Of a DNA stretch of 64,000 bases, positions 34,458 through 42,974 are shown in pieces. A program made the translations under genes and the position numbers. This stretch comes from Aestuariibaculum suncheonense (GTDB lineage Bacteria > Bacteroidota > Bacteroidia > Flavobacteriales > Flavobacteriaceae), in NCBI RefSeq assembly GCF_014596935.1, contig NZ_JACVXC010000007.1, positions 124,001 through 188,000 of the forward strand, given 5' to 3'. Below the pieces are notes generated by a model. The model saw nothing but the letters and a program-made list of their open reading frames with translations. It made no database searches and was not told the DNA's origin. Every line of letters starts with the position of its first letter. The stretch's first letter is position 1.

Positions 34458-35030
34458 TTAGTCTTGTTTTAATAATAATTGTTCTACCACTTTAGGGAAG
34501 TGTTCCATTTCCAGTTCGTGAATTTTAGCAGCAACATCTTCGGCAGTATCATTTGGAGTTACATTGCATTTAGCCTGGAAAATAATTGCGCCTTCGTCGT
34601 AGTTTTCATTAACATAATGAATGGTAATACCGGTTTCGGTTTCTTTATGCTCAACTACAGCCTGATGCACATTCATCCCATACATGCCTTTCCCTCCAAA
34701 TTTAGGTAATAATGCCGGGTGTACATTGATGACTTTGTTTGGGTATTCATTAATAATAGATTCAGGGAATTTCCATAAAAAGCCTGCTAGCACAATTAAA
34801 TCTGGTTTTGTGGCGTGTAAAAGATTTAAAACGTCGTTTGATTCGGTTAAAGCGATTTTGTTAAATGAGAGTGCGCTTACTTTTAATCGTTTGGCACGAT
34901 CTAAAACTTTGGCTTGAGGATTATTTGTAAGAATTTGAACAACCGAAGCGACGTTGCTTTTGTTGAAATATTCGACTAAATTCTCTGCATTAGAACCACT
35001 TCCTGACGCAAAAATGACAATACGTTTCAT
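34458..35030 (-). CDS. purN: Phosphoribosylglycinamide formyltransferase (PurN)
   Basis: Transfers a formyl group from 10-formyl-tetrahydrofolate to GAR, the third step of purine synthesis. ASGSGSNAENLVEYF is the phosphate-binding N-terminus. The catalytic stretch is NVHPALLPKFGGKGMYG (Asn, His), with ETETGITIHYVNENYDEGAIIFQ completing the folate site, including the active-site Asp. The 190-residue length is standard. It heads a - strand run toward the RNase H and PfkB genes and is divergent from acpP across a 274-bp gap. Confidence 0.95.
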   Translation of the reverse strand: MKRIVIFASGSGSNAENLVEYFNKSNVASVVQILTNNPQAKVLDRAKRLKVSALSFNKIALTESNDVLNLLHATKPDLIVLAGFLWKFPESIINEYPNKVINVHPALLPKFGGKGMYGMNVHQAVVEHKETETGITIHYVNENYDEGAIIFQAKCNVTPNDTAEDVAAKIHELEMEHFPKVVEQLLLKQD

Positions 35031-35265
35031 TTGCTGCTTATTATTTTAAGTTATTTTTAGGTGAAATTCGTTGTAAAATTAAAAAGAATACTTCGTATAA
35101 ATATTCAAGCGTTTTTCACCTAAAGGCCTATACTGTTATGTTTATTCGGCAAAAAAAAGAATAATTATTAACAATTAATGGGTTAAATTCAAATTCTTAA
35201 AATGAATTTAGTAAATTAGAAACACTTTTTTAATACTAAAGGTGTGTTATAAAAATAAAGTTTTT

Positions 35266-35273
35266 TATTTTTG
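35266..35273 (+). promoter_or_regulatory. -7 box of the acpP-fabF-rnc promoter
   Basis: TATTTTTG matches TAnnTTTG and lies 31 bp before the acpP start codon. No clear -33 TTG is seen; GTGTG about 20 bp upstream is the nearest candidate. The rest of the 274-bp divergent gap shows nothing else I can name. Confidence 0.55.
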
Positions 35274-35304
35274 CCAACTAATTAAAACTTAAAATTAAAA
35301 GATT

Positions 35305-35538
35305 ATGTCAGACATTGCATCAAGAGTAAAAGCGATTATCGTAGACAAATTAGGAGTTGATGAAAACGAAGTTGTAACTGAAGCAAGCTTCACTAACGAT
35401 TTAGGAGCAGACTCTTTAGATACTGTAGAATTAATCATGGAGTTCGAAAAAGAATTCGATATCCAGATTCCAGACGACCAAGCAGAGAACATTGCAACAG
35501 TAGGTCAAGCTATATCATATATCGAAGAAGCAAAATAA
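35305..35538 (+). CDS. acpP: Acyl carrier protein
   Basis: Small acidic carrier of fatty-acid intermediates. Ser37 in [10 protein letters not shown] is the phosphopantetheine attachment site. Helical pattern, length (77 residues) and acidity are all typical. It is followed after 12 bp by fabF and then rnc, the conserved acpP-fabF-rnc order, so translation of the three is likely linked. Confidence 0.98.
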   Translation: MSDIASRVKAIIVDKLGVDENEVVTEASFTNDLGADSLDTVELIMEFEKEFDIQIPDDQAENIATVGQAISYIEEAK

Positions 35539-35550
35539 GCCAAGTACTTT

Positions 35551-36801
35551 ATGGAATTAAAGCGAGTTGTAGTCACAGGATTGGGCGCTTTAACACCGAT
35601 AGGGAATACCAAAGATGAATATTGGGATGCCTTAATCAGTGGTAAAAGTGGTGCTGCGCCTATAACCTATTTTGATACCGAAAAGTTTAAAACCAAGTTT
35701 GCTTGTGAGTTGAAAAACTTTAACGCAACAGACTTTATAGACCGTAAGCTGGCAGGTAGAATGGATAAGTTTACGCAGTATGCTATGGTTGCTTCAGATG
35801 AAGCTATTGCAGATGCGAATTTAGACTTAGACAGAGTAAACAAACTACGTGTTGGGGTTATATGGGGTGCTGGTATTGGAGGTCTTGAGACCTTCCAAGA
35901 AGAGGTTTTAAATTTTGCGAAAGGTGACGGTACGCCAAGATTCAATCCGTTCTTTATTCCTAAAATGATTGCAGATATTGCACCAGGAAATATTTCTATT
36001 AAACATGGATTTATGGGGCCTAACTATACTACGGTTTCAGCCTGTGCTTCTTCAGCAAACGCTATGTTCGATGCTTTAAACACGATTCGTTTAGGACATT
36101 GTGATGTAGTTGTTACCGGAGGAAGTGAAGCAGCAGTAACAATTGCAGGAATGGGAGGGTTCAATGCGATGCATGCCTTATCAACTAGAAACGAAAGCCC
36201 TGAAACAGCCTCTCGTCCGTTTGACGGCACAAGAGACGGTTTTGTATTAGGTGAAGGTGCAGGAGCACTGGTTCTGGAAGAATATGAGCACGCAAAAGCA
36301 AGAGGTGCAAAAATTTATGCAGAATTTATAGGTGGAGGTTTATCTTCTGATGCTTACCACATGACGGCACCACATCCGGATGGAAAAGGCGTAGTAGCCG
36401 TAATGAAAAATTGTTTAGAGAATGCAGGCCTAAATCCTGAAGACGTAGACCATATTAATACACATGGAACATCTACACCACTAGGAGACGTTGCAGAACT
36501 TAAAGCAATTTCAGAGGTGTTTGGCGATCATGCAAAACACATAAATATTAATTCAACAAAATCAATGACCGGGCATTTATTGGGTGCTGCGGGAGCTATT
36601 GAAGCTATTTCGGCTATTTTGGCTATGGAAAACGGTATTGTACCGCCAACCATAAACCATACAACGGTAGACGAAAATATTGATCCGGAATTAAATTTAA
36701 CTTTGAACAAGGCTCAAAAGCGAGACATTAAAGTGGCTATGAGTAATACATTTGGATTTGGCGGACATAACGCTTGTGTATTATTCAAGAAATTAGACTA
36801 A
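35551..36801 (+). CDS. fabF: Beta-ketoacyl-ACP synthase II
   Basis: Condenses malonyl-ACP with acyl-ACP in fatty-acid elongation. The thiolase-fold catalytic triad is complete: Cys165 in VSACASSAN, His305 in NTHGTSTPLGD and His342 in SMTGHLLGAAGA. GFGGHNACV at the C-terminus is conserved. Its 416 residues are standard for FabF. It lies 12 bp after acpP and 7 bp before rnc. Confidence 0.98.
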   Translation: MELKRVVVTGLGALTPIGNTKDEYWDALISGKSGAAPITYFDTEKFKTKFACELKNFNATDFIDRKLAGRMDKFTQYAMVASDEAIADANLDLDRVNKLRVGVIWGAGIGGLETFQEEVLNFAKGDGTPRFNPFFIPKMIADIAPGNISIKHGFMGPNYTTVSACASSANAMFDALNTIRLGHCDVVVTGGSEAAVTIAGMGGFNAMHALSTRNESPETASRPFDGTRDGFVLGEGAGALVLEEYEHAKARGAKIYAEFIGGGLSSDAYHMTAPHPDGKGVVAVMKNCLENAGLNPEDVDHINTHGTSTPLGDVAELKAISEVFGDHAKHININSTKSMTGHLLGAAGAIEAISAILAMENGIVPPTINHTTVDENIDPELNLTLNKAQKRDIKVAMSNTFGFGGHNACVLFKKLD

Positions 36802-36808
36802 ATCCCGA

Positions 36809-37549
36809 ATGAAAAACATTCGTAACATATTAAATTCCCGTTTTAAACGCAACGGGAATTTTTTTATGAAGCTACATAATATTCTTGGGTTTAAACCTAA
36901 AGAATTAAGATACTTCAAAAAGGCATTCACGCATCGTTCCATGAACATTAAAGACAGCAAAGGCAATGCTGTTAATTACGAACGTCTTGAGTTTTTAGGT
37001 GATGCCATGTTAAGTGCTGTTATTGCCTCTCATTTATATTTAGAAGTACCTAGCGGTGATGAAGGCTACTTGACAAAGATGCGCTCTAAAGTAGTAAGTA
37101 GAGAGCATCTTAACGAATTAGGTAAGGAATTAAGACTGATTGATTTGGTTGAGAGTAAAATTCCGCCGGGACAATTCGGAGATAATATTCACGGAAATTT
37201 ATTTGAAGCCTTAGTTGGTGCTATTTTTCTGGATCGAGGGTATAAGTACTGTGAAAAATTCATTTACGATCGCATTATCATTCCTTATGTCGATATCGAA
37301 CGTCTGGAAGGCAAAGTGATTAGTTATAAAAGTTTACTTATCGAATGGTGTCAAAAAGAGAAGAAAACATTTAATTATAATGTTTATGATGATACCGGTA
37401 TCGACGAGATCAAACACTTCTCTGTAAAATTGTCTATAGACAATAAAGTGGTGGCAAAAGCCAGAGCAACTTCAAAGAAAAAAGCTGAAGAAAAAGCTTC
37501 GAAACGTGCTTTTTTTGTGTTTCAAAGTAAAATATCAAAAATGCAGTAA
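36809..37549 (+). CDS. rnc: Ribonuclease III
   Basis: Cleaves double-stranded RNA in rRNA and mRNA processing. ERLEFLGDAMLSAVIA is the catalytic signature with its Glu and Asp, and GNLFEALVGAIFLDRG supplies the second acidic pair. The C-terminal third (SYKSLLIEWCQKEKK to KKKAEEKASKRAF) is the double-stranded RNA-binding domain. The start used gives 246 residues with a basic 20-residue leader; an internal ATG (MKLHNILGFKP, about 36866) is an alternative. It is the last gene of the acpP-fabF-rnc group, and a 119-bp gap follows. Confidence 0.97.
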   Translation: MKNIRNILNSRFKRNGNFFMKLHNILGFKPKELRYFKKAFTHRSMNIKDSKGNAVNYERLEFLGDAMLSAVIASHLYLEVPSGDEGYLTKMRSKVVSREHLNELGKELRLIDLVESKIPPGQFGDNIHGNLFEALVGAIFLDRGYKYCEKFIYDRIIIPYVDIERLEGKVISYKSLLIEWCQKEKKTFNYNVYDDTGIDEIKHFSVKLSIDNKVVAKARATSKKKAEEKASKRAFFVFQSKISKMQ

Positions 37550-37668
37550 AACTTATCGAACAAAGCTATTAACTACAACGTTTTAGTTAAAAATCTTCTA
37601 AATATTAATAGAATCTTATAACAATTGAATGTTTATAAATACTATATTTACAACGTTTAATATAAGTT

Positions 37669-38151
37669 ATGGCTGTTCACAAACTTATTCTCGATGATGT
37701 TTTTGATGAAGTGTCACATACTTTAATTGCCATTCATTGTTCCATTGACGATTATCGTTTAGCTTATCTTTTAAACAAACATTTAGGAATTAGTCTGGCT
37801 CGAAAACAAGCCGACATTGATGTAAATGTAGACCAGTCAGCCTATTCTATTTTCGAATGGAAAGATGAAAAACAGTTAACCACATGGAATTTGGTTTCCA
37901 ATACATGTAAAACAGAAGTTCATCAACCAAACACAGGTAAGTCGTTGTTCGATTTACAGGAAAAGATAACAAGAATATCGCATTTAATACCAGAACACAG
38001 GGCCGTTAATTATTTTTTAAAAATAGATAACGAGTTTAGTACAAATAAGGAGAAATATATACTGCAAAGTATATTAAGCATTCCTAAAGTAGCAACTGCC
38101 TTTAGTGTTGATATTAATAAATTGAAATCAAAAGAAAATTTAATTTTTTAG
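37669..38151 (+). CDS. IPExxVDY-family protein
   Basis: Bacteroidetes-specific protein of unknown function, about 160 residues. The family is named for a C-terminal motif, here LIPEHRAVNYFLKID (Asn replaces the usual Asp). No signal peptide, membrane helix or known catalytic motif is visible. Its place 3 bp before pyruvate kinase is the usual one for this family and suggests a shared transcript, perhaps started in the 119-bp gap upstream where a TATATTTA box (37643-37650) is present. Any role in glycolysis is unproven. Confidence 0.85.
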   Translation: MAVHKLILDDVFDEVSHTLIAIHCSIDDYRLAYLLNKHLGISLARKQADIDVNVDQSAYSIFEWKDEKQLTTWNLVSNTCKTEVHQPNTGKSLFDLQEKITRISHLIPEHRAVNYFLKIDNEFSTNKEKYILQSILSIPKVATAFSVDINKLKSKENLIF

Positions 38152-38154
38152 CTA

Positions 38155-39588
38155 ATGCCATTAAATAAAAAAACCAAAATAGTAGCAACGCTAGGGCCTG
38201 CTACAAGTACCAAAGAAGTTCTAAAAGGAATGCTTGAAGAAGGCGCTAATGTTTTTAGAATTAACTTTTCACATGCCGATTATAACGATGTTGCCGAGCG
38301 TATTAAAATGATACGTGAACTGAATGATGAGTTTGGGTTTTCTGCAGCGATATTAGCCGATTTACAAGGTCCTAAACTTCGTGTAGGGGTTATGAAGGAA
38401 GAAGTGGTTGTAAATCCAGGTGATGAAATCGTATTTGCAACAGGAGAGCGTTTCGAAGGAACTAAAGAGCGTGTTTACATGACTTACGAAAGATTCCCTC
38501 AGGATGCTAAACCAGGAGAACGAATTCTTTTAGACGACGGCAAATTAATCTTTGAAGTAGTGTCGACTGATGGTGATTCAGAAGTTAAAGCGAAAGTCAT
38601 TCAAGGTGGGCCATTAAAATCTAAGAAAGGGGTTAACTTACCTAACACAAACATTTCTCAGCCAGCCTTAACGGAAAAAGATATTGAAGATGCGATTTTT
38701 GCGATTAGTCAGGATGTTGATTGGATTGCTTTATCGTTTGTGCGTCACGCTGAAGATTTACAGCAGTTGCGTGATTTAATTGAGAAACACAGTGAGCATA
38801 AAATTCCTGTTATAGCAAAAATTGAAAAGCCAGAAGCAGTTAAAAATATTGATGCTATTGTGGCAAATTGTGACGGATTAATGGTAGCGCGTGGAGACCT
38901 TGGTGTTGAAGTTCCTGCCGAAGAAGTACCATTAATTCAAAAGCAATTAGTGTTACGTGCTAAAAAGGCGAGAATTCCAGTAATCATTGCAACCCAGATG
39001 ATGGAAACGATGATTAGCAGTTTAACTCCGACACGTGCTGAAGTAAATGATGTAGCTAACTCGGTGATGGATGGTGCTGATGCAGTAATGCTTTCAGGTG
39101 AAACTTCTGTTGGTCAGTATCCGGTACAGGTGATTAAGCAAATGGCGAATATTCTTAAAAATGTAGAAGATTCTCCATTAATTCAGGTGCCACAATTACC
39201 GCCTCACGTGCGTACAAAACGTTTTATTACAAAATCGATTTGTTACCACGCGGCATTAATGGCCAACGAGATTGATGCTAAAGCTATTTCAACATTAACC
39301 AATAGTGGGTATACGGCATTTCAGATTTCTGCATGGAGACCTTCTTGCCATATTTTAGTATTTACGCCAAACAAACGTATCTTAACACAGTTAAGTTTAC
39401 TTTGGGGAGTTAAAGCTTTCTATTACGATAAGTTTGTTTCAACTGATGAAACCGTAGGCGACATTAACCGTATCGCTAAGAACGCAGGTTTTGTTAAGAA
39501 AGGAGATATGGTAGTGAGTTTAGCTTCAATGCCAATTGCTGAAAAAGGTATGGTAAATACGCTGCGCGTAAGAGAGATTACAAAGTAA
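38155..39588 (+). CDS. pyk: Pyruvate kinase
   Basis: Last glycolytic step, phosphoenolpyruvate plus ADP to pyruvate plus ATP. TKIVATLGPATS and VFRINFSHADY form the N-terminal nucleotide/PEP site, and IPVIAKIEKPEAVKNIDAI and VARGDLGVEVPAEEVPLIQK contain the metal ligands and catalytic Lys region. VIIATQMMETMI and ADAVMLSGETSVGQYP complete the barrel. The C-terminal regulatory domain is present (HILVFTPNKRI). At 477 residues it is full length. It is followed by a terminator. Confidence 0.98.
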   Translation: MPLNKKTKIVATLGPATSTKEVLKGMLEEGANVFRINFSHADYNDVAERIKMIRELNDEFGFSAAILADLQGPKLRVGVMKEEVVVNPGDEIVFATGERFEGTKERVYMTYERFPQDAKPGERILLDDGKLIFEVVSTDGDSEVKAKVIQGGPLKSKKGVNLPNTNISQPALTEKDIEDAIFAISQDVDWIALSFVRHAEDLQQLRDLIEKHSEHKIPVIAKIEKPEAVKNIDAIVANCDGLMVARGDLGVEVPAEEVPLIQKQLVLRAKKARIPVIIATQMMETMISSLTPTRAEVNDVANSVMDGADAVMLSGETSVGQYPVQVIKQMANILKNVEDSPLIQVPQLPPHVRTKRFITKSICYHAALMANEIDAKAISTLTNSGYTAFQISAWRPSCHILVFTPNKRILTQLSLLWGVKAFYYDKFVSTDETVGDINRIAKNAGFVKKGDMVVSLASMPIAEKGMVNTLRVREITK

Positions 39589-39611
39589 CTCGTATTCAAA
39601 ATATAAATTTA

Positions 39612-39643
39612 AAAGCTGCTTGAGACATTAAGCGGCTTTTTTG
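39612..39643. terminator. Terminator between pyk and dinB
   Basis: AAAGCTGCTT (39612-39621) pairs with AAGCGGCTTT (39630-39639) with one G-U pair, followed by TTTGTTTT. It serves pyk and may also serve the convergent dinB gene. Confidence 0.88.
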
Positions 39644-39655
39644 TTTTAATTATGA

Positions 39656-40753
39656 TTAAAATCCAAACTTTAACTGCACACTTACGCTTTTTTGATCCGG
39701 TTCTTTTTTGGTTTCGGTATTTAAATTAGATAATGAAATACCTAAAAGGCGTACTGAATTTTTTAGTTTTTCCTGATACAATAACTCTTTAGCTGTATCG
39801 AGAATTAATGCTTTATCATTAATAAAATAAGGTAGGGTCTTGCTTCGGGTTTGTAATGAAAAATCGCTGTATTTTATTTTTAAGGTTACTGTTTTTCCTG
39901 ATACTTTACTTTTTGATAATCGACGTGAAACTTCATCGGCGATGTGTTCTAGTTTTTCTAACATAAACACTTCACTGGAAAGATTTTCGCTAAAGGTGCG
40001 CTCGGCTGCCAAACTTTTTCTAATCCGATTGGGTTTGACTTCGCTATTGTGAATACCGCGTACCACATAGTAATAATACGTGCCCGATTTGCCAAAGTGT
40101 TCTTCGAGATAGTCAATAGATTTTTGTTTTAAATCCATTCCGGTAAAGATGCCTAGCTGATACATTTTTTCAGCGGTAACTTTTCCAACTCCGTAAAACT
40201 TTCGAATGTCTAACTGTTCCAAGAATTCAATAACCTCTTCCGGATTTACAGTTTTTTGTCCATTAGGCTTGTTGTAATCGCTGGCCACTTTCGCTACAAA
40301 TTTATTGATGGAAATGCCTGCTGAAGCCGTTAATCCGATTTCATTAAAAATACGCTCACGAATTTCTTTGGCAATTAGTGACGCGCTCGGGTTGCCTTTT
40401 TTATTGTGGGTAACATCTAAATAAGCTTCATCTAAAGATAGAGGTTCCACGAGGTCGGTATATTCCAAGAAAATCTTTCTGATCTTCTTTGAGATTTCAG
40501 CATAACGTTCAAAGTTATGACGTACAAAAATTAAATCTGGACACAATTTAGCTGCTAATGTTCCAGACATGGCACTTTTCACGCCAAATTTTCTAGCTTC
40601 GTAACTGGCGGCACTAATAACACCACGCTTACCTCCGCCGCCAACCGCAATGGGTTTTCCCTTAAGTTCAGGATTGTCCATTTGTTCTACAGACGCATAA
40701 AAAGCATCCATATCCACATGAATAATTTTTCTTATGTTAGAGGTCGGTAGCAT
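39656..40753 (-). CDS. dinB: DNA polymerase IV (Y-family)
   Basis: Low-fidelity translesion polymerase. VDMDAFYASVEQMD and LSLDEAYLDVT carry the catalytic carboxylates, and AVGGGGKRGVISAASYEARKFG is the nucleotide-binding fingers region. A helix-hairpin-helix-like segment (LDIRKFYGVGKVTAEKM) and the little-finger domain follow. At 365 residues it is typical. The final residues (VSVQLKFGF) differ from the beta-clamp-binding QLxLF form but are similar in character. It is divergent from the NAD(P)-binding protein gene with a 56-bp gap. Confidence 0.96.
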   Translation of the reverse strand: MLPTSNIRKIIHVDMDAFYASVEQMDNPELKGKPIAVGGGGKRGVISAASYEARKFGVKSAMSGTLAAKLCPDLIFVRHNFERYAEISKKIRKIFLEYTDLVEPLSLDEAYLDVTHNKKGNPSASLIAKEIRERIFNEIGLTASAGISINKFVAKVASDYNKPNGQKTVNPEEVIEFLEQLDIRKFYGVGKVTAEKMYQLGIFTGMDLKQKSIDYLEEHFGKSGTYYYYVVRGIHNSEVKPNRIRKSLAAERTFSENLSSEVFMLEKLEHIADEVSRRLSKSKVSGKTVTLKIKYSDFSLQTRSKTLPYFINDKALILDTAKELLYQEKLKNSVRLLGISLSNLNTETKKEPDQKSVSVQLKFGF

Positions 40754-40809
40754 ATTGTAAATTTATAATATCTTTATCAAAGCAAACGATTTTCATTAAA
40801 AACAATAAT

Positions 40810-41478
40810 TTGAAAACAGCAATTATTTTAGGAGCTACGGGACTGGTTGGAGGGCTGGTTTTACAACTGCTTTTAGAAGATGACAGGTATGAAAAAGTTA
40901 TTGTTTTCAGCCGACGATCCTGCGGAGTAAAACACGCTAAGCTGGAAGAGTATATCGTTGATTTATTTAATCTTGAAGTGAGTTCAGGTCGATTTAAAGC
41001 CGATGTGGTGTTCTGTTGCGTTGGGACTACGAAGGCTAAAACGCCAGATCAGGACATGTATACCAAAGTAGATTATGGTATTCCGGTTATGGCTGCGCAA
41101 ATGTGTAAGCGTAGCAACATCAATACGTTTATTGTGGTATCAGCTTTAGGAGCTCATGTAAATAGTTCGGTATTTTACTCCAGATTAAAAGGTGACATGG
41201 AACGTGATGTGTTGGCTCAGAAGATTGAAAACACCTTTTTGTTACAACCTTCATTAATTGCAGGAAACAGAGAAGAAAAGCGTCTGGGAGAATCTTTAGC
41301 TAAATGGGTTATGCGAGTGATAAACCCTTTATTGATTGGCAAATTGAAAAAATACCAATCGATAGAGCCTGAGACAATTGCACGAGCAATGGTGTGGCTG
41401 GATAATAATATTTATAAAGAAAACCGTATTCCTTCAGATAAAATTAAAAGCATAGCTAATCTAAATGATAGAAATTGA
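40810..41478 (+). CDS. NAD(P)-binding epimerase-like protein (TIP30/HTATIP2-like)
   Basis: Atypical short-chain dehydrogenase fold of 222 residues. The dinucleotide-binding GATGLVGGLVLQLLLEDD is at the N-terminus and VVSALGAH and VFYSRLKGDMERDV (Tyr, Lys pair) follow, with LQPSLIAGNREEKR near the substrate site. This matches the HTATIP2-like group common in Bacteroidetes; the substrate is unknown. The start codon is TTG at 40810, chosen because the glycine-rich motif begins only six residues later and no upstream ATG in frame fits. Its end overlaps the CYTH gene by 14 bp. Confidence 0.88.
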   Translation: MKTAIILGATGLVGGLVLQLLLEDDRYEKVIVFSRRSCGVKHAKLEEYIVDLFNLEVSSGRFKADVVFCCVGTTKAKTPDQDMYTKVDYGIPVMAAQMCKRSNINTFIVVSALGAHVNSSVFYSRLKGDMERDVLAQKIENTFLLQPSLIAGNREEKRLGESLAKWVMRVINPLLIGKLKKYQSIEPETIARAMVWLDNNIYKENRIPSDKIKSIANLNDRN

Positions 41479-41935
41479 ACGTAAATTTTTAGTAAAGTCT
41501 ACAGCTTTTAAAGCTGAAGCATTTAAGCAAACCAGAATAGTTCAAGGATTTTTAAATACCGACAAGGCTAGAACCGTTCGTGTGCGTTTAAAGGGGGAAC
41601 AAGGATTTATCACGGTGAAAGGTCCGTCGTCAAGCGATGGATTGGAGCGTTTTGAATGGGAAAAGGAAATCACAGCACTTGAAGCTGAAGCACTTTTTAA
41701 AATTTGTGAAGAAGGCGTTATTGATAAAACGCGTTATGAAGTAAAAGCTGGAAAGCATACGTTCGAAATCGATGAGTTTTATGGCGATAATGATGGGCTT
41801 ATTGTAGCCGAAGTGGAATTAGAGACCAAAGAAGATCAATTTATAAAACCGGAATGGCTTGGAACAGAAGTCACCGGTGAAATAAAATATTACAATTCAC
41901 AACTAAGTAAACACCCATTTAAACTATGGAAATAA
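41465..41935 (+). CDS. CYTH-domain protein (inorganic triphosphatase-like)
   Basis: Triphosphate tunnel protein of 156 residues. EIERKFLV is the ExExK signature at the N-terminus, followed by VRVRLKGEQGFITVKG, KTRYEV and EIDEFYG, whose alternating charged residues line the tunnel. Related short bacterial members hydrolyse inorganic triphosphate or bind organic triphosphates; which applies here cannot be told. It overlaps the upstream gene by 14 bp and the downstream lipoprotein gene by 10 bp, which indicates translational coupling. Confidence 0.92.
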   Translation: MIEIERKFLVKSTAFKAEAFKQTRIVQGFLNTDKARTVRVRLKGEQGFITVKGPSSSDGLERFEWEKEITALEAEALFKICEEGVIDKTRYEVKAGKHTFEIDEFYGDNDGLIVAEVELETKEDQFIKPEWLGTEVTGEIKYYNSQLSKHPFKLWK

Positions 41936-42462
41936 TAAAAAGAACAGTATCGGTTTTTGTGTTACTACTGACCCTTATAGCCTGTAAAAATGAACCAAAA
42001 GAGACAGAAGTCATTTCTGAGCCTATTGAAGAAGTAAAAGATACGATTGAAGTTGTTGAAAAACCAGTGGTTAAAACTACGCAACAAATTAAAGATGAAC
42101 TTAAAGCCAAAGGCTTTAAAACTTTCGATTATGTTGACGAAAAAACGCAGGATACCATTTTAATGCAACAGTACTTTATGGCTTTTTTAAAAAGCGGACC
42201 AATACGTTCTCAAAACGAAGAAGAAGCCGAATTACTACAGGAAGCACATCTCGATCATTTAAGTAAAATGTATGAATTAGGTTATGCCGATATCTCCGGA
42301 CCTTTTGGAGATGATGGCGATATTCGAGGTATTACTATTTACAACGTTCCTACTCAAAAAATGGCTGATAGTTTAGCAAATGCCGACCCGATGGTAAAAG
42401 CAGGACGTTTGATTGTTGAAATTCATCCGTGGTGGGCCGCGAAAGGATTTCCTTTAAGATAG
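41926..42462 (+). CDS. Hypothetical lipoprotein
   Basis: I do not recognise this family. A signal peptide with lipobox (LLTLIAC) is followed by a Glu/Val-rich linker (ETEVISEPIEEVKDTIEVVEKP) of about 40 residues and then a folded domain of about 115 residues. That domain contains FKTFDYVDEKTQDTILMQQY, FMAFLKSGPIRSQNEEEA and EIHPWWAAKGFPLR. The pattern resembles YCII-like small domains (a dimeric alpha-beta fold), but this is a weak impression. It is expressed with the CYTH gene it overlaps, and it ends 1 bp before a convergent lipoprotein gene. Confidence 0.85.
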   Translation: MEIIKRTVSVFVLLLTLIACKNEPKETEVISEPIEEVKDTIEVVEKPVVKTTQQIKDELKAKGFKTFDYVDEKTQDTILMQQYFMAFLKSGPIRSQNEEEAELLQEAHLDHLSKMYELGYADISGPFGDDGDIRGITIYNVPTQKMADSLANADPMVKAGRLIVEIHPWWAAKGFPLR

Positions 42463-42463
42463 T

Positions 42464-42922
42464 TTATTTTACAACGGTGATAAGATAATTGTTGTTGTAA
42501 TTTTCAATGGTTATACTATTACCGTTATAAGTTCCTGAGAGAGGAATGGTAAATATATATTTACAAATACCTTCTTCTAATGTTACGTTTACAATTAAAA
42601 CATCTGTTTCGGTTTCAGAAAGATTGATTTTGAAAGTTCTTTCTATATCGGTGCCAAATAACGGTACATTTATAAAGGCGTTTAATTGCGGATAATCATC
42701 AATAACAACATCATTTATCGTATTGTTATTATAATTTATAGAAATGTTTTCGGCAGTATAGGTTTCATTTTCTATTAAGTTATTTCCGTTTGTATCTGTT
42801 ATTTTTAGGAGGAGTAAAGGGTTTCCAATGTAAATAACGGAACAGTCAATACTCTCTTTGTCTTTATCAGAACAACCAGATAACAAAATAAATAGACATA
42901 ATAGAAGACTTGAAATTTTCAT
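42464..42922 (-). CDS. Hypothetical small lipoprotein
   Basis: Lipoprotein of 152 residues (lipobox LLSGC, then SDKDKESIDC). The rest is predicted mostly beta-strand with Asn-rich turns (NGNNLIENETYT, INYNNNTIND). A central stretch ERTFKINLSETETDVLIVNVTLEE looks like an extracellular beta-sandwich. No family is recognised. It lies immediately upstream of the pbpC and alpha-2-macroglobulin direction but is transcribed on its own; the next - strand gene ends before it with a 52-bp gap. Confidence 0.8.
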   Translation of the reverse strand: MKISSLLLCLFILLSGCSDKDKESIDCSVIYIGNPLLLLKITDTNGNNLIENETYTAENISINYNNNTINDVVIDDYPQLNAFINVPLFGTDIERTFKINLSETETDVLIVNVTLEEGICKYIFTIPLSGTYNGNSITIENYNNNYLITVVK

Positions 42923-42974
42923 AACGGTTGTATTTTATATATAGATACCAAAAGTAAGAAAAGGTTGCGTTTAA

